From assembly GCF_006716425.1 (NCBI RefSeq), contig NZ_VFOZ01000002.1, positions 434,001-498,000 of the forward strand: 64,000 nucleotides of DNA, read 5' to 3'. Shown in pieces: positions 49,417-57,750 of this stretch. Made by a program: the position numbers and the translations under genes. Every line of letters starts with the position of its first letter. Positions within the stretch are counted from its first letter, which is position 1. Source of the stretch: Actinoallomurus bryophytorum (GTDB lineage: Bacteria; Actinomycetota; Actinomycetes; Streptosporangiales; Streptosporangiaceae). The notes under the pieces are model-generated. The model saw nothing but the letters and a program-made list of their open reading frames with translations. It searched no databases and was not told the DNA's origin.

Positions 49417-50361
49417 TCAGCCCTTCGTCGCGCCGGCGAGCATTCCGGCGACCAGGAAGCGCTGCGAGAAGAGGAAGACGACGAGCACCGGGATGATCGC
49501 CAGCAGGGTGGCCAGCGCGAGCTCGGGACGCTCGACCGCGAGAGTGCCGGCGGTCGGGTTGAACTGCGGGACGTTGCTGAGCAGCGTGCCCAGCCCAACC
49601 TGGACCGGGAACTGGTCGCTTTCGGGCAGCAGAACATAGGGCAGGAAGTAGTTGGTCCAGTTCGCTACGAAGCTGAAGAAGCCGACCAGGGCGATGACCG
49701 GTGCGGCCAGCGGGAGCGCGATACGGCGGAACGCGCCGAACTCCGAGCAGCCGTCGATCCTCGCGGCGGCCAGCAGTTCCTTCGGCACCGCGGTGCTGAA
49801 GTAGATGTAGGTCAGGTACACCCCGAAGGGGTAGAAGGAGTACGGCAGGACGACGGACCACGTCGAGCCGACCAGGTGCACCGCGTTGATCTCCAGGAAG
49901 AGCGGCACCACCAGCGTCGCGTTCGGCATCAGCATCACGACGAGGGTCGCCACCAGCAGCGGGCGCCGGCCGCGGAACTCCGTCATCGCCAGCGCGTACC
50001 CGGCGGGGATCGTCACGGCCAAAGTGATCACGAGGGCCAGGGAGGAGTACACCGCGGAGTTGCGCAGCCACAGGAAGATGGCGTCGCTCTGGTACGCGGT
50101 CAGCGCGTCCCAGTTGTGCCGCAGCGCGCTCCAGGACCCGAAGGAGAGCGGATTGCCGCGTACGAGCTGGTCGTCGGTCTTGGTGGCGGCCAGCACGAGC
50201 CACAGCACCGGGACCGCGAAGAAGAGCAGGAACGCGGTGAGCACCAGGGCGCGTACCGGGCTGGGCATTCGCTGACGGGTGGTGCGCCGCGGCCGGCTCA
50301 CCGGCGTCCGTGCGGCGCCTTCATGGATGCGGGCGGTCGGCCGCCGGGTGTCAGCCGGCAT
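49417..50361 (-). CDS. Sugar ABC transporter permease, MalG type (second importer)
   Basis: A 314-residue membrane protein with a basic N-terminal tail (about 1-35) and six hydrophobic segments. The EAA loop is ELLAAARIDGCSEFGAFRRIALP near 200-222. Its ATG lies inside the upstream permease gene (11-bp overlap), implying coupled translation. It is distinct in sequence from the MalG-type permease at 28080. Confidence 0.93.
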   Translation of the reverse strand: MPADTRRPTARIHEGAARTPVSRPRRTTRQRMPSPVRALVLTAFLLFFAVPVLWLVLAATKTDDQLVRGNPLSFGSWSALRHNWDALTAYQSDAIFLWLRNSAVYSSLALVITLAVTIPAGYALAMTEFRGRRPLLVATLVVMLMPNATLVVPLFLEINAVHLVGSTWSVVLPYSFYPFGVYLTYIYFSTAVPKELLAAARIDGCSEFGAFRRIALPLAAPVIALVGFFSFVANWTNYFLPYVLLPESDQFPVQVGLGTLLSNVPQFNPTAGTLAVERPELALATLLAIIPVLVVFLFSQRFLVAGMLAGATKG

Positions 50362-51268
50362 CGAAGAACCCCGACTTGACGACGAACACGACCGCGACCG
50401 CGAGGGTGACCACCAGCAGCACGACGGAGACGGCCGCGGCGGTGCCCAGGTCGTTGTTCTGGAAGGCGAAGTCGTAGGAGAGCTGGTTCAGCGAGTAGTC
50501 CCGGCCGGCCACCCCGTTGCTCGCCTGCGACAGCAGCTGGGGTTCGACGAACAGCTGGGCGCCCACGGCGAAGGCGAGGATCACCATGTAGACGATCCAC
50601 TTGCGGAGCAGGGGGATCTGGACGCGCCGGGCGATCTGCCAGGGCCCCGCCCCGTCGATCCGCGCCGCCTCCATCAGCTCCGGGGAGATGTTGTTCAGCG
50701 CCCCGTACATCACCACGATCCAGCCGCCCGCACCGGTCCAGAACGCGATGGCGGTGAGCACGAACGGCAGGTGCCCGGGCGCGATGACCTGGCCGAAGGT
50801 GTCGAGGCCGAGGGCGCGCAGCAGGAATCCGGCCGGGCTCACCGTCGGGTCGAGCATGAACAGCCAGACCATCACGCTGGCCGCCCCGGCCAGTGCGCCG
50901 GGGAGGTAGTAGAGAAAGCGGAGGGCCTTGCCGACCCCGCGTGCGGCAAGGTTGTGCAGCAACAGCGCGAGCCCGACGACGAGCACCACGAGCGAGACCA
51001 GCCAGAAGAGGAGGTAGAGCGCCACGTGGGCGGCGGCCGAGGCGAACCGGAAGTCGGCCGCCGCGGCGGTGAAGTTGGACAGGCCCGCGAAGCGCCCGCT
51101 CGCGTCGGTGAAGGCGAAGTCGATCGCGTAGCCGGTCGGCACGACGCCGAACGCGATCAGCAGCACGACGTACGGAGCGACGAAACCGTGCCCGGCGCGG
51201 CCGGGCCACCACCGGCGTCGCGCGGCGTGTGTCCCGGCCCGGCCGCCGCGGATGGTCAGGATGCTCAC
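50351..51268 (-). CDS. Sugar ABC transporter permease, MalF type (second importer)
   Basis: A 305-residue membrane protein. GTG 51268 overlaps the solute-binding-protein stop (GTGA). Six hydrophobic segments follow a basic tail, and the EAA loop reads ELMEAARIDGAGPWQIARRVQIP near 190-212. It pairs with the MalG-type protein encoded next. Confidence 0.92.
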   Translation of the reverse strand: MSILTIRGGRAGTHAARRRWWPGRAGHGFVAPYVVLLIAFGVVPTGYAIDFAFTDASGRFAGLSNFTAAAADFRFASAAAHVALYLLFWLVSLVVLVVGLALLLHNLAARGVGKALRFLYYLPGALAGAASVMVWLFMLDPTVSPAGFLLRALGLDTFGQVIAPGHLPFVLTAIAFWTGAGGWIVVMYGALNNISPELMEAARIDGAGPWQIARRVQIPLLRKWIVYMVILAFAVGAQLFVEPQLLSQASNGVAGRDYSLNQLSYDFAFQNNDLGTAAAVSVVLLVVTLAVAVVFVVKSGFFDAG

Positions 51269-52656
51269 GGGCCGACCTTCACCTGGTACCCGTCGGAGCG
51301 GGCGTAGTTGACGATCGCCTTCTGCCACGCCGGGAGCAGCGAGACGATGGGCTTGCCCCCGGTCATGCCCGGAGTGACGGTGGCGGCCCAGATCGACTCC
51401 TGGCTGAACTGCCCGTAACCCCAGCCGGACCACACCTGACCGGCCGCGGCCTGGAGCGGCGCGGCGATGTCGTTCGCGTAGTAGTGGGAGGAGGCCTGGT
51501 TCGCCAGCCAGACCTTTGCCGCAGGCGCGTACGCCGGGTAGCCGGGGGCGACCTGGCCCTGGTAGTCGTTCGCGGTCGTGACCCAGGTGAGGAAGTCGGT
51601 GGCGGCCTTCAGGTGTGCGCTGTGCGCCGACAGCAGCCAGGTGCCGCCGCCGACGTTGCCGACGGTGGGAGTCGGGTCGCCGGACCACTGGGGCATCGGG
51701 GCGACCGCGACCTGGCCCTTGGGGGTCTTGAAGGTGCCCTCGAACAGCGCGCCGCCGAACCACGACGGACCGGGCAGCATGAGGATCTTTCCGGCCTGGT
51801 TCTTGTCGAAGTCGGAGCTGAACACGCTGCTCTTCGACATCGTCCGGTTCTTGACCAGGGTGTCCAGGAGGGTGGCCATGCGGGAGCAGTTCGCGCTCGT
51901 GGTGTTCACGGTGACGGCCTTGGGACCGGTGATCTGGTTGGCGCCGCACTTGCTCGCCCACATGTAGATCTCCGGCGTGAAGTTGTCACCGGCGGAGCCG
52001 ACCAGGTAACCGGGATGCTCGGTGGCCACCTTCTTGCCGAGCGCCTCGTAGTCCTCCCAGGTCGCGGGGACCTGGTAGCCCCACTTCTTCATGAGGGAGT
52101 CGTTGTACCAGAGCACGGTCTGGGCCAGGTCGTTGCGCAGGCAGTACAGCGTGCCGTTGACCGTGCACGGGTCGCCCGCGCCGTGGGCCCATCCCGACAG
52201 CGCGGACTGCGCGATCAGTCCCTTGTTCAACGGGGCGGTGAAGCCCGCCGGAACCGCCCAGGAGGTCTCGTTGTTCTGGGTGCTGAAGACCACGTCAGGC
52301 CAGCCCTTGCGGGTGCGGTTGAACAGGCTGACCTTGGTCTGCAGGTAGTGGGACCCGTCGGCGTCGCCGTCATAACTGACGATGTTCAGCTTCACCGTGG
52401 GATGGGTCTTCTGGTAGAGCTTCGCGGCGGCCAGGCGCGTCGCGTCGACCCAGATGGTCAGCGGCCCGTCGGACTGCGGCGCCTGCTTGAAGTCACCCTG
52501 GGCGCCCGTCGTACCGCCGCGGGCGCCACCGCCGTCGTGGCCGCCGCAGGCCGCGACGGCCGACAGGGCGAGCACACCGCTCAGGGCCATGAGTGCGGCG
52601 CGGCTGCGGCCCTTGCCTGATCTCCTCGCGCCGTCGGCGCGGACCTTCACTGTCAT
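51265..52656 (-). CDS. Sugar-binding lipoprotein of the second ABC importer
   Basis: A 463-residue family 1 solute-binding protein. The signal ends in AVAAC, so Cys37 is the lipid site. The binding fold shows PLTIWVDATRLAAAKLYQK, WPDVVFSTQNNE, VNGTLYCLRNDLAQTVLWYN and GTWLLSAHS, typical of oligosaccharide binders; several aromatic residues (WSGWGYGQFSQESIWAA) could stack on sugars. First gene of a six-gene operon with two permeases, the unrecognised 643-residue protein, a lactonase-like amidohydrolase and a dehydrogenase. It is divergent from a GntR-type regulator. Confidence 0.93.
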   Translation of the reverse strand: MTVKVRADGARRSGKGRSRAALMALSGVLALSAVAACGGHDGGGARGGTTGAQGDFKQAPQSDGPLTIWVDATRLAAAKLYQKTHPTVKLNIVSYDGDADGSHYLQTKVSLFNRTRKGWPDVVFSTQNNETSWAVPAGFTAPLNKGLIAQSALSGWAHGAGDPCTVNGTLYCLRNDLAQTVLWYNDSLMKKWGYQVPATWEDYEALGKKVATEHPGYLVGSAGDNFTPEIYMWASKCGANQITGPKAVTVNTTSANCSRMATLLDTLVKNRTMSKSSVFSSDFDKNQAGKILMLPGPSWFGGALFEGTFKTPKGQVAVAPMPQWSGDPTPTVGNVGGGTWLLSAHSAHLKAATDFLTWVTTANDYQGQVAPGYPAYAPAAKVWLANQASSHYYANDIAAPLQAAAGQVWSGWGYGQFSQESIWAATVTPGMTGGKPIVSLLPAWQKAIVNYARSDGYQVKVGP

Positions 52657-52962
52657 GAGCTACTCCACTGGCGTCATGGCGCCCGCTGGGGGGCCGGGGG
52701 CGAAGGAGTTAGGGGACGGATGTGTCGGACCAATCGCGGGAGCCCCGGGCACGGGACTCAGGCGGCGTCGTTCGACGATGTCGCCACCGCCCGCAGCTGA
52801 ACGGCTGCCATTGGCCCCCCATGACAGCGCCGGAGCGCCGTCGAGTCAAGAGGATGAACCCTACCTTTTTGACGAATGTGTTACGGACACCCAAGCCTCC
52901 ATACGGGACGTTACGCCCTAGATGCCCCTTTTAAACCGATTTCCGATGCCATATGGTTCATA

Positions 52963-53001
52963 CTCATCTCCGGGACGGATGAGCTAAGACGTAGGCTCAT
53001 C
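52963..53001. promoter_or_regulatory. Candidate GntR (FadR-type) operator with three half sites
   Basis: CTCATC (52963-52968), GATGAG (52978-52983) and CTCATC (52996-53001) form two overlapping inverted repeats; the second extends to GATGAGC / GCTCATC. They lie 58 bp upstream of the TTG start of the adjacent GntR gene, in the 402-bp gap to the SBP gene. The rest of that gap shows no gene; a possible SBP -35 (TTGACT, minus strand) is at 52844-52849. Confidence 0.6.
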
Positions 53002-53058
53002 TGAGACGCGAGAAGCGGTCATACTCTCCGTGTGGACCGTGACGAAGGAGGCAGTCTG

Positions 53059-53838
53059 TTGGACGGCACGCCCATCCCGGACGCGGCCGACGCGCCGGTG
53101 CTGGAGCGGGACGGCACGCAGCGGACCGGGCCGTACCGGCCGCGCTACGAGCTGGTGGCCGAGCAGATCCTCCAGCTCATCGCCGAGCTACGGCTGCACC
53201 CTGGTGATCGGATGCCCACCGAGAACGACCTGGCCGCGCGGCTGGGCACCAGCCGGACGGTCGTACGCGAAGCCATCAAGATCCTTTCCGCGATCGGCCG
53301 GGTACGCGCGCAGAAGGGCCGCGGGCTTTACGTCGCCGACGATGAGGGAATGCTGGGCTCGTCGCGCTGGGAAGGCTTCTTCCTGCCGACCGACCTCGAC
53401 CACGTGTACATGCTGTTCGAGTTCCGCAGGGTTCAGGAGACCGCCGCCAGCCGGCTCGCCGCGACCCGCGCGACCCCGGCCGAGCTGCGCGCCATCGAGA
53501 CCGCCGCCGAGCTGTGCCGGCAGGGTCATCTGACCGGGGAGGCCGGCATGTTCGACCGCGGCGACGACGACTTCCACGTCGGCGTCGCCGCCGCCTCCCA
53601 CAACCCGTTCCTCCTCGCCGCCGTACGCGAGGCCCGCCGCCTGCAACGTCAGTCCAGCACGATCGGCCTGCACGGCACGGTCGGCGGTCACGCGGCGGAG
53701 GCGATCGAGGAGCACACCGCGATCTACCAGGCGATCCGGGACGGCGATCCAGAGGCGGCGGCCGGTGCCGCCGGCGTTCATCTCGACAAGACCCTCGAGG
53801 ACTACCGCCGGGAGATCCAGCGCCGCGTGTTCGGCTGA
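53059..53838 (+). CDS. GntR-family regulator, FadR subfamily (FCD domain)
   Basis: A 259-residue regulator if started at TTG 53059, chosen because AAGGAGG lies exactly 7 bases upstream; GTG 53032 (268 residues) is an alternative without a good site. The winged HTH (about 25-95) has YELVAEQILQLI, PTENDLAARLGTSRTVVREAIKIL and KGRGLYV. The all-helical FCD effector domain follows, with the metal-binding pattern of Asp and His residues in DRGDDDFHVGVAAASHNPFL and HTAIYQAIRDGD. FCD regulators sense carboxylic acids or sugar acids, which fits the divergent lactonase/dehydrogenase operon. Confidence 0.9.
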   Translation: MDGTPIPDAADAPVLERDGTQRTGPYRPRYELVAEQILQLIAELRLHPGDRMPTENDLAARLGTSRTVVREAIKILSAIGRVRAQKGRGLYVADDEGMLGSSRWEGFFLPTDLDHVYMLFEFRRVQETAASRLAATRATPAELRAIETAAELCRQGHLTGEAGMFDRGDDDFHVGVAAASHNPFLLAAVREARRLQRQSSTIGLHGTVGGHAAEAIEEHTAIYQAIRDGDPEAAAGAAGVHLDKTLEDYRREIQRRVFG

Positions 53839-54027
53839 TCCCGTCCCCGCCACCGGGCGGGCGCCTGGACACTCCGCGGTTCGACCTCGTTAGGGAACCG
53901 ATTCGACTCCAACGCCGTGAAAACACCGGCGCGTCACGACCACCGTGCCTCGGAGTCGCGACATCGGAACATGCAGGGTCAACGGCGATGACGGATCGGC
54001 TCGGCGAGTTCGCATGCTCACCGATCA

Positions 54028-54056
54028 TTGACCGGCGGCATCCCCGGTCGTACCAT
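54028..54056 (+). promoter_or_regulatory. Predicted promoter of the beta-helix gene
   Basis: -35 TTGACC (54028-54033), 17-bp spacer, -10 TACCAT (54051-54056), 88 bp upstream of the ATG. It shares its -35 hexamer with the other operator-bearing promoters. Confidence 0.7.
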
Positions 54057-54071
54057 CCGCTCGAACGAGGG

Positions 54072-54083
54072 CGAATCGATTCG
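54072..54083. promoter_or_regulatory. LacI-type operator of the beta-helix gene
   Basis: CGAATCGATTCG is a perfect palindrome identical to the site at 24127-24138. It lies 15 bp downstream of the -10 and places this gene in the same predicted regulon. Confidence 0.8.
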
Positions 54084-54143
54084 ACCTCCGCCCCGGAAGG
54101 TCGATGAGCGACGCCCGTCCCCCGGTCAGGGAGGTCCCCGTCC

Positions 54144-56543
54144 ATGTCCTGGTCCTCATCCCGGTTCGGCGGTCGCAGGTCGCTCGCCGCGGCCCGGGCC
54201 GCCGCGGTCATGCTGGCCGCCGGTTTCGCCCTCGCCGTCCCGGCGGCGTCCGCCTCGGCGGCCACCACCACCGTCTACGCGTCCCCGTCCGGCACCGGCA
54301 GCGCCTGCTCGTCCGCGCAGCCGTGCTCACTGGCGGGGGCGCAGGCGGCGGTCCGCTCGCAGAACGCCTCGATGTCCGGTGACCTCGTCGTGCAGCTGGC
54401 CGACGGTGTGTACCGGCAGACCGCACCGCTCAAGTTCACCTCGGCCGACTCCGGCACGGGCGGTCACACCGTCCTGTGGCAGGCCGCCCCGTCGGCACAT
54501 CCGGTGATCACGGGTGCGAAGGCGGTCACGGGATGGAGTCTCGCCGACTCCTCCAAGAACATCTGGAAGGCGAGCGTCGGCGCCGGGCTCGACACCCGGC
54601 AGCTCTACGTCGGCGGCGTCGAGGCCACGCGTGCCCGTACCGCCGTGAACCGCTCGGACTTCACGGCCAGTGGCACCGGGCTGAGGTTCACCAACTCCGC
54701 CCTGAACTACCTGAACAACCTGGCGCACCAGAACCGCGTCGAGGTCGAGGGCATCGGCTCGTTCACCGACCGGTACTCACCGGTGCAGAGCATCGGAAGC
54801 GGCCTCCTGACGATGCAGCAGCCGGCCTGGAACAACAACGCGTTCGGGTACGACACCCTCACCAGCCCGTTCCGGGCCGGCCCTCTGTACCTGGAGAACG
54901 CCTACGAGTTCCTCGACTCGCCCGGCGAGTGGTACGACGACACGTCCGACGGCACCCTGTACTACATCCCGCGGTCCGGGCAGAACATGAGCAGCACGAA
55001 CGTGGAGTTCCCGCTGCTCCAGTCCCTTGTCGACGTCGGCGGCACCTACGGCTCGCCCGCGCACGACATCTCCTTCTCCGGCATCACCTTCACCGGGACG
55101 AGCTGGCTCGGCCCCAGCGGCTCCCAGGGTTTCGCCGACCAGCAGACCGGCGCCTACCTCAGCGGGAGCCGGTCATGGCCCACGTTCGGCTCCTGCCAGT
55201 CCGGCTGCACCCAGTTCGAGGCCGGCCGGCCGGGCTGGAGCCAGATGCCCGGTGCGGTGCAGGTCTCCGCGGCCGCCCACATCACCTTCAGCGGCGACCA
55301 GTTCACCAACCTCGGCCAGACCGCGCTGGGTATCGGCAATGACGCCAACGCCCACGCCACCGGAGTCGGCCTGGGCGCGAGCTACATCACCGTCACCGGG
55401 TCCACCTTCACCGGCGACGCCGCCGGCGCGATCGTGGCCGGCGGCGTGCAGGCCGACGCGCACCACCCCAGCGACCAGCGCATGACCGACCACGACATCA
55501 CCATCGGCGACAACCTCGTGCACGACGTCGGCCTGGACTACCGGGGCATCGTGTCGTTCCTGACCACCTACGTCACCAATGCCACGATCAGCCACAACGA
55601 GGTCTACAACATGCCCTACTCCGGCATCGCGGTCGGCTACGGCTGGGGCGCCAACGACGCCGGCGGCAGCAACGACTACGCGAACCGCGGGCTGTACAAC
55701 TACCAGCCGCGCTACAGCACCGCCACGACCGAGTCGGGCGACAGGGTCACCGGCAACTACGTGCACGACGTCATGCAGCAGATGAACGACGGCGGATGCA
55801 TCTACACCCTGTCCGCGAACCCCAACGGAGTGATCAGCGGCAACTACTGCCTGCGGACCAACGGCTACTTCGGCCTGTACTTCGACGAGGGCTCCCGGTA
55901 CTACGCCGCCACCGGCAACGTGTTCTCCTCCACCGGCGGCACCTGGGCCGTCGAGAACGCCAACGGCAACAACAACACCGGCACCATCACGCTGACCGGC
56001 AACTGGTACAGCAACGGTGGGACCAACCTCACGAACGGCGACCGCGGAAACACCGTCTCCGGGAACGTCGCCGTCAGCAACGGCAACTGGCCCTCGGGCG
56101 CGCAGTCGGTGATCGCGTCCGCGGGCATCCAGTCGGGCAGCGGAGGTACGGGCTCCACCGGTGTGCTGCGGGGTGCCGGCTCCAACCGGTGCCTGGACGT
56201 CCCTAACGCCACTCAGACCGACGGCACCCACCCGCAGATCTGGGACTGCAACGGCAACGCCAACCAGCAGTGGACCTCGACCACCAGTGGCCGGCTGACC
56301 GTGTACGGCGGCGCCAAATGCCTCGACGTTCCCGATCACGCCACCACCTCGGGTACCCAGGTGGAGATCTGGACCTGCAACGGCGGGACGAACCAGCAGT
56401 GGCGGCTGAACTCCGACGGCACGGTCACCGGAGTCGAGTCGGGCCTCTGCCTGGACGTCACCGGCCAGGGCACCGCCAACGGCACCGGTGTCGAGCTTTG
56501 GACCTGCAACGGTCAGAGCAACCAGAAGTGGTCTCGCACCTAG
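54144..56543 (+). CDS. Secreted right-handed beta-helix enzyme with ricin-type lectin domain
   Basis: A 799-residue exported protein. After a signal peptide (about 1-39) comes VYASPSGTGSACSSAQPCSLAGAQ, the common start of secreted parallel beta-helix carbohydrate enzymes. Residues about 60-660 contain many beta-helix rungs (ITFSGDQFTNLG, ITVTGSTFTGD, ATISHNEVYN, GVISGNYC). This fold covers several hydrolase and lyase families; the layout resembles GH141-type enzymes, but no family is assigned with certainty. Asp-rich loops such as DYRGIVSF and MNDGGCIYT may hold the active site. A three-repeat ricin module (about 672-799; QQW, QQW, QKW) closes it. It is transcribed alone. Confidence 0.85.
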   Translation: MSWSSSRFGGRRSLAAARAAAVMLAAGFALAVPAASASAATTTVYASPSGTGSACSSAQPCSLAGAQAAVRSQNASMSGDLVVQLADGVYRQTAPLKFTSADSGTGGHTVLWQAAPSAHPVITGAKAVTGWSLADSSKNIWKASVGAGLDTRQLYVGGVEATRARTAVNRSDFTASGTGLRFTNSALNYLNNLAHQNRVEVEGIGSFTDRYSPVQSIGSGLLTMQQPAWNNNAFGYDTLTSPFRAGPLYLENAYEFLDSPGEWYDDTSDGTLYYIPRSGQNMSSTNVEFPLLQSLVDVGGTYGSPAHDISFSGITFTGTSWLGPSGSQGFADQQTGAYLSGSRSWPTFGSCQSGCTQFEAGRPGWSQMPGAVQVSAAAHITFSGDQFTNLGQTALGIGNDANAHATGVGLGASYITVTGSTFTGDAAGAIVAGGVQADAHHPSDQRMTDHDITIGDNLVHDVGLDYRGIVSFLTTYVTNATISHNEVYNMPYSGIAVGYGWGANDAGGSNDYANRGLYNYQPRYSTATTESGDRVTGNYVHDVMQQMNDGGCIYTLSANPNGVISGNYCLRTNGYFGLYFDEGSRYYAATGNVFSSTGGTWAVENANGNNNTGTITLTGNWYSNGGTNLTNGDRGNTVSGNVAVSNGNWPSGAQSVIASAGIQSGSGGTGSTGVLRGAGSNRCLDVPNATQTDGTHPQIWDCNGNANQQWTSTTSGRLTVYGGAKCLDVPDHATTSGTQVEIWTCNGGTNQQWRLNSDGTVTGVESGLCLDVTGQGTANGTGVELWTCNGQSNQKWSRT

Positions 56544-56588
56544 GGTCCTAGGAGCTGCCAGGGGACAGCGCTGCGGGCGGCCGGGCAC

Positions 56589-57482
56589 TCACCGGCCGTC
56601 CAGCAGCCTCGGGTCCGGCGTGACCGTCATCGGTCCCTCGACACCGATCGCGTGCGCCGCGACGCGTACGCCCGCGCCGGCCGCCTCGACCGGGGAGGCG
56701 CCGGTGAGGCTGGCGGCGATGAAGGCCGCCGCGAACGTGTCACCCGCGCCGTCGGCGTCCACCACCTCGACCGGCAGCGCGTCCACTCGCGTCCTACGGC
56801 CGCGCTCGCGCACCTCGACACCGCCGGGCCCGTACGTCGTGCACACCGTCGCGCCCGCCTCGGCGAACCGGCCGGCCTCCAGGCCGAGCGCTTCCATCTC
56901 CCCCTCGCTCGGCAGCAGGACGTCCGCGCGGCCGATGGCCTCGACGAGTGCCAGCCTCGCGTCCTCGCCCAGCACCTCCAGGCGTACGTTCGGGTCCAGA
57001 GAGGTACGTGCCCCCGCCCGCCGGGCACGGTCGAAGGCGGCCAGCGCGGCCGAGGCCAGCGGATCACCGAAGGCCAGCGCCGAGCCGGACAGGTGCACCC
57101 ACCCGGCACGCTCCGGCAGCCCGCCCAGGTCGGCCCCGCGTACGGCGGTCGCGGCCGTGCCGCGCACGTCGAAGTCGAACTCGCGGTTCGAGTCGCCGCG
57201 ATAGGTGATGCGCACGGTGGCCGTCCGCAGACCGGAGTACTCCCCCAGATGCTCCAGCCCCACGCCGGCGCGTTCGAACGCGTGCCTCATCACCTGCCCG
57301 CCATCGTCCGCGCCGACGCCGCCGACGAACCGCGTGTCGACGCCGAGGCGGGCGGCGACGTACGCCGCGATGGCGGGAGCGCCGCTGGCCCAGGGGCCGG
57401 TATACGGCTGCCCGGTGTCGGCGCCGTCAGCACCCAGATCACGCTGGTAGGCCACGATGGCCTCACCGACGATGAGCAGCAC
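56589..57482 (-). CDS. PfkB-family carbohydrate kinase
   Basis: A 297-residue ribokinase-type enzyme. GTG 57482 follows GGAGG. The family signatures are present: GEAIVAYQRD near the N-terminus, ASGAPAIAAYVAARLG, DPNVRLE, LLPSEGEMEALGL, and the C-terminal VVDADGAGDTFAAAF with the catalytic Asp and anion hole (about 245-258). PfkB kinases phosphorylate sugars or 2-keto-3-deoxy sugar acids. The latter would fit an oxidative route fed by the dehydrogenase and lactonase at 45-47 kb, but this is inference. It is convergent with the beta-helix gene (45-bp gap) and divergent from GH31. Confidence 0.9.
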   Translation of the reverse strand: MLLIVGEAIVAYQRDLGADGADTGQPYTGPWASGAPAIAAYVAARLGVDTRFVGGVGADDGGQVMRHAFERAGVGLEHLGEYSGLRTATVRITYRGDSNREFDFDVRGTAATAVRGADLGGLPERAGWVHLSGSALAFGDPLASAALAAFDRARRAGARTSLDPNVRLEVLGEDARLALVEAIGRADVLLPSEGEMEALGLEAGRFAEAGATVCTTYGPGGVEVRERGRRTRVDALPVEVVDADGAGDTFAAAFIAASLTGASPVEAAGAGVRVAAHAIGVEGPMTVTPDPRLLDGR

Positions 57483-57658
57483 GGACCCCTCCTCTCCGCC
57501 ACGGACCCTCCGCGCCGCTGCCCGGTGGCCACCATCGGCCGGTACACGGCCACGATAACGGCCCGTCCAGCTGAGCACGCGCGGTGCACAGGGCCTCCGG
57601 CACCGCGGCTCATCGACGACGCGTCACCGAGAAAACGAGCATTCGATCAAATTTGGCC

Positions 57659-57687
57659 TTGTCCAAATGGTCGGTTCTGACTTAATC
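57659..57687 (+). promoter_or_regulatory. Predicted promoter of the GH31-GH27 unit
   Basis: -35 TTGTCC (57659-57664), 17-bp spacer, -10 TTAATC (57682-57687). A different palindrome, ATTTGG / CCAAAT (57651-57656, 57663-57668), overlaps the -35. Confidence 0.55.
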
Positions 57688-57692
57688 TCCAG

Positions 57693-57710
57693 CCATTCGA
57701 TCTCGAATGG
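57693..57710. promoter_or_regulatory. Operator-like palindrome upstream of GH31
   Basis: CCATTCGATCTCGAATGG is an 18-bp palindrome apart from its central TC. It starts 5 bp past the -10 and 41 bp before the ATG. It shares TTCGA/TCGAA half-sites with the CGAANCGNTTCG sites but has a different spacing, so a related but distinct repressor is likely. Confidence 0.65.
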
Positions 57711-57750
57711 TCACTTTCGTCGTTCGCCTCCGCGCGAGAGGAGCGGCAGC

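Larger units (their letters stand above)
53839..54143. other. Intergenic region with operator-like sites before the beta-helix gene
   Basis: No gene is supported here. Besides the promoter and operator listed next, a near-match GGAACCGATTCG (one mismatch to CGAANCGNTTCG) lies at 53894-53905 with a GGTTCGACC half site just before it. No terminator for the GntR gene was found. Confidence 0.4.
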
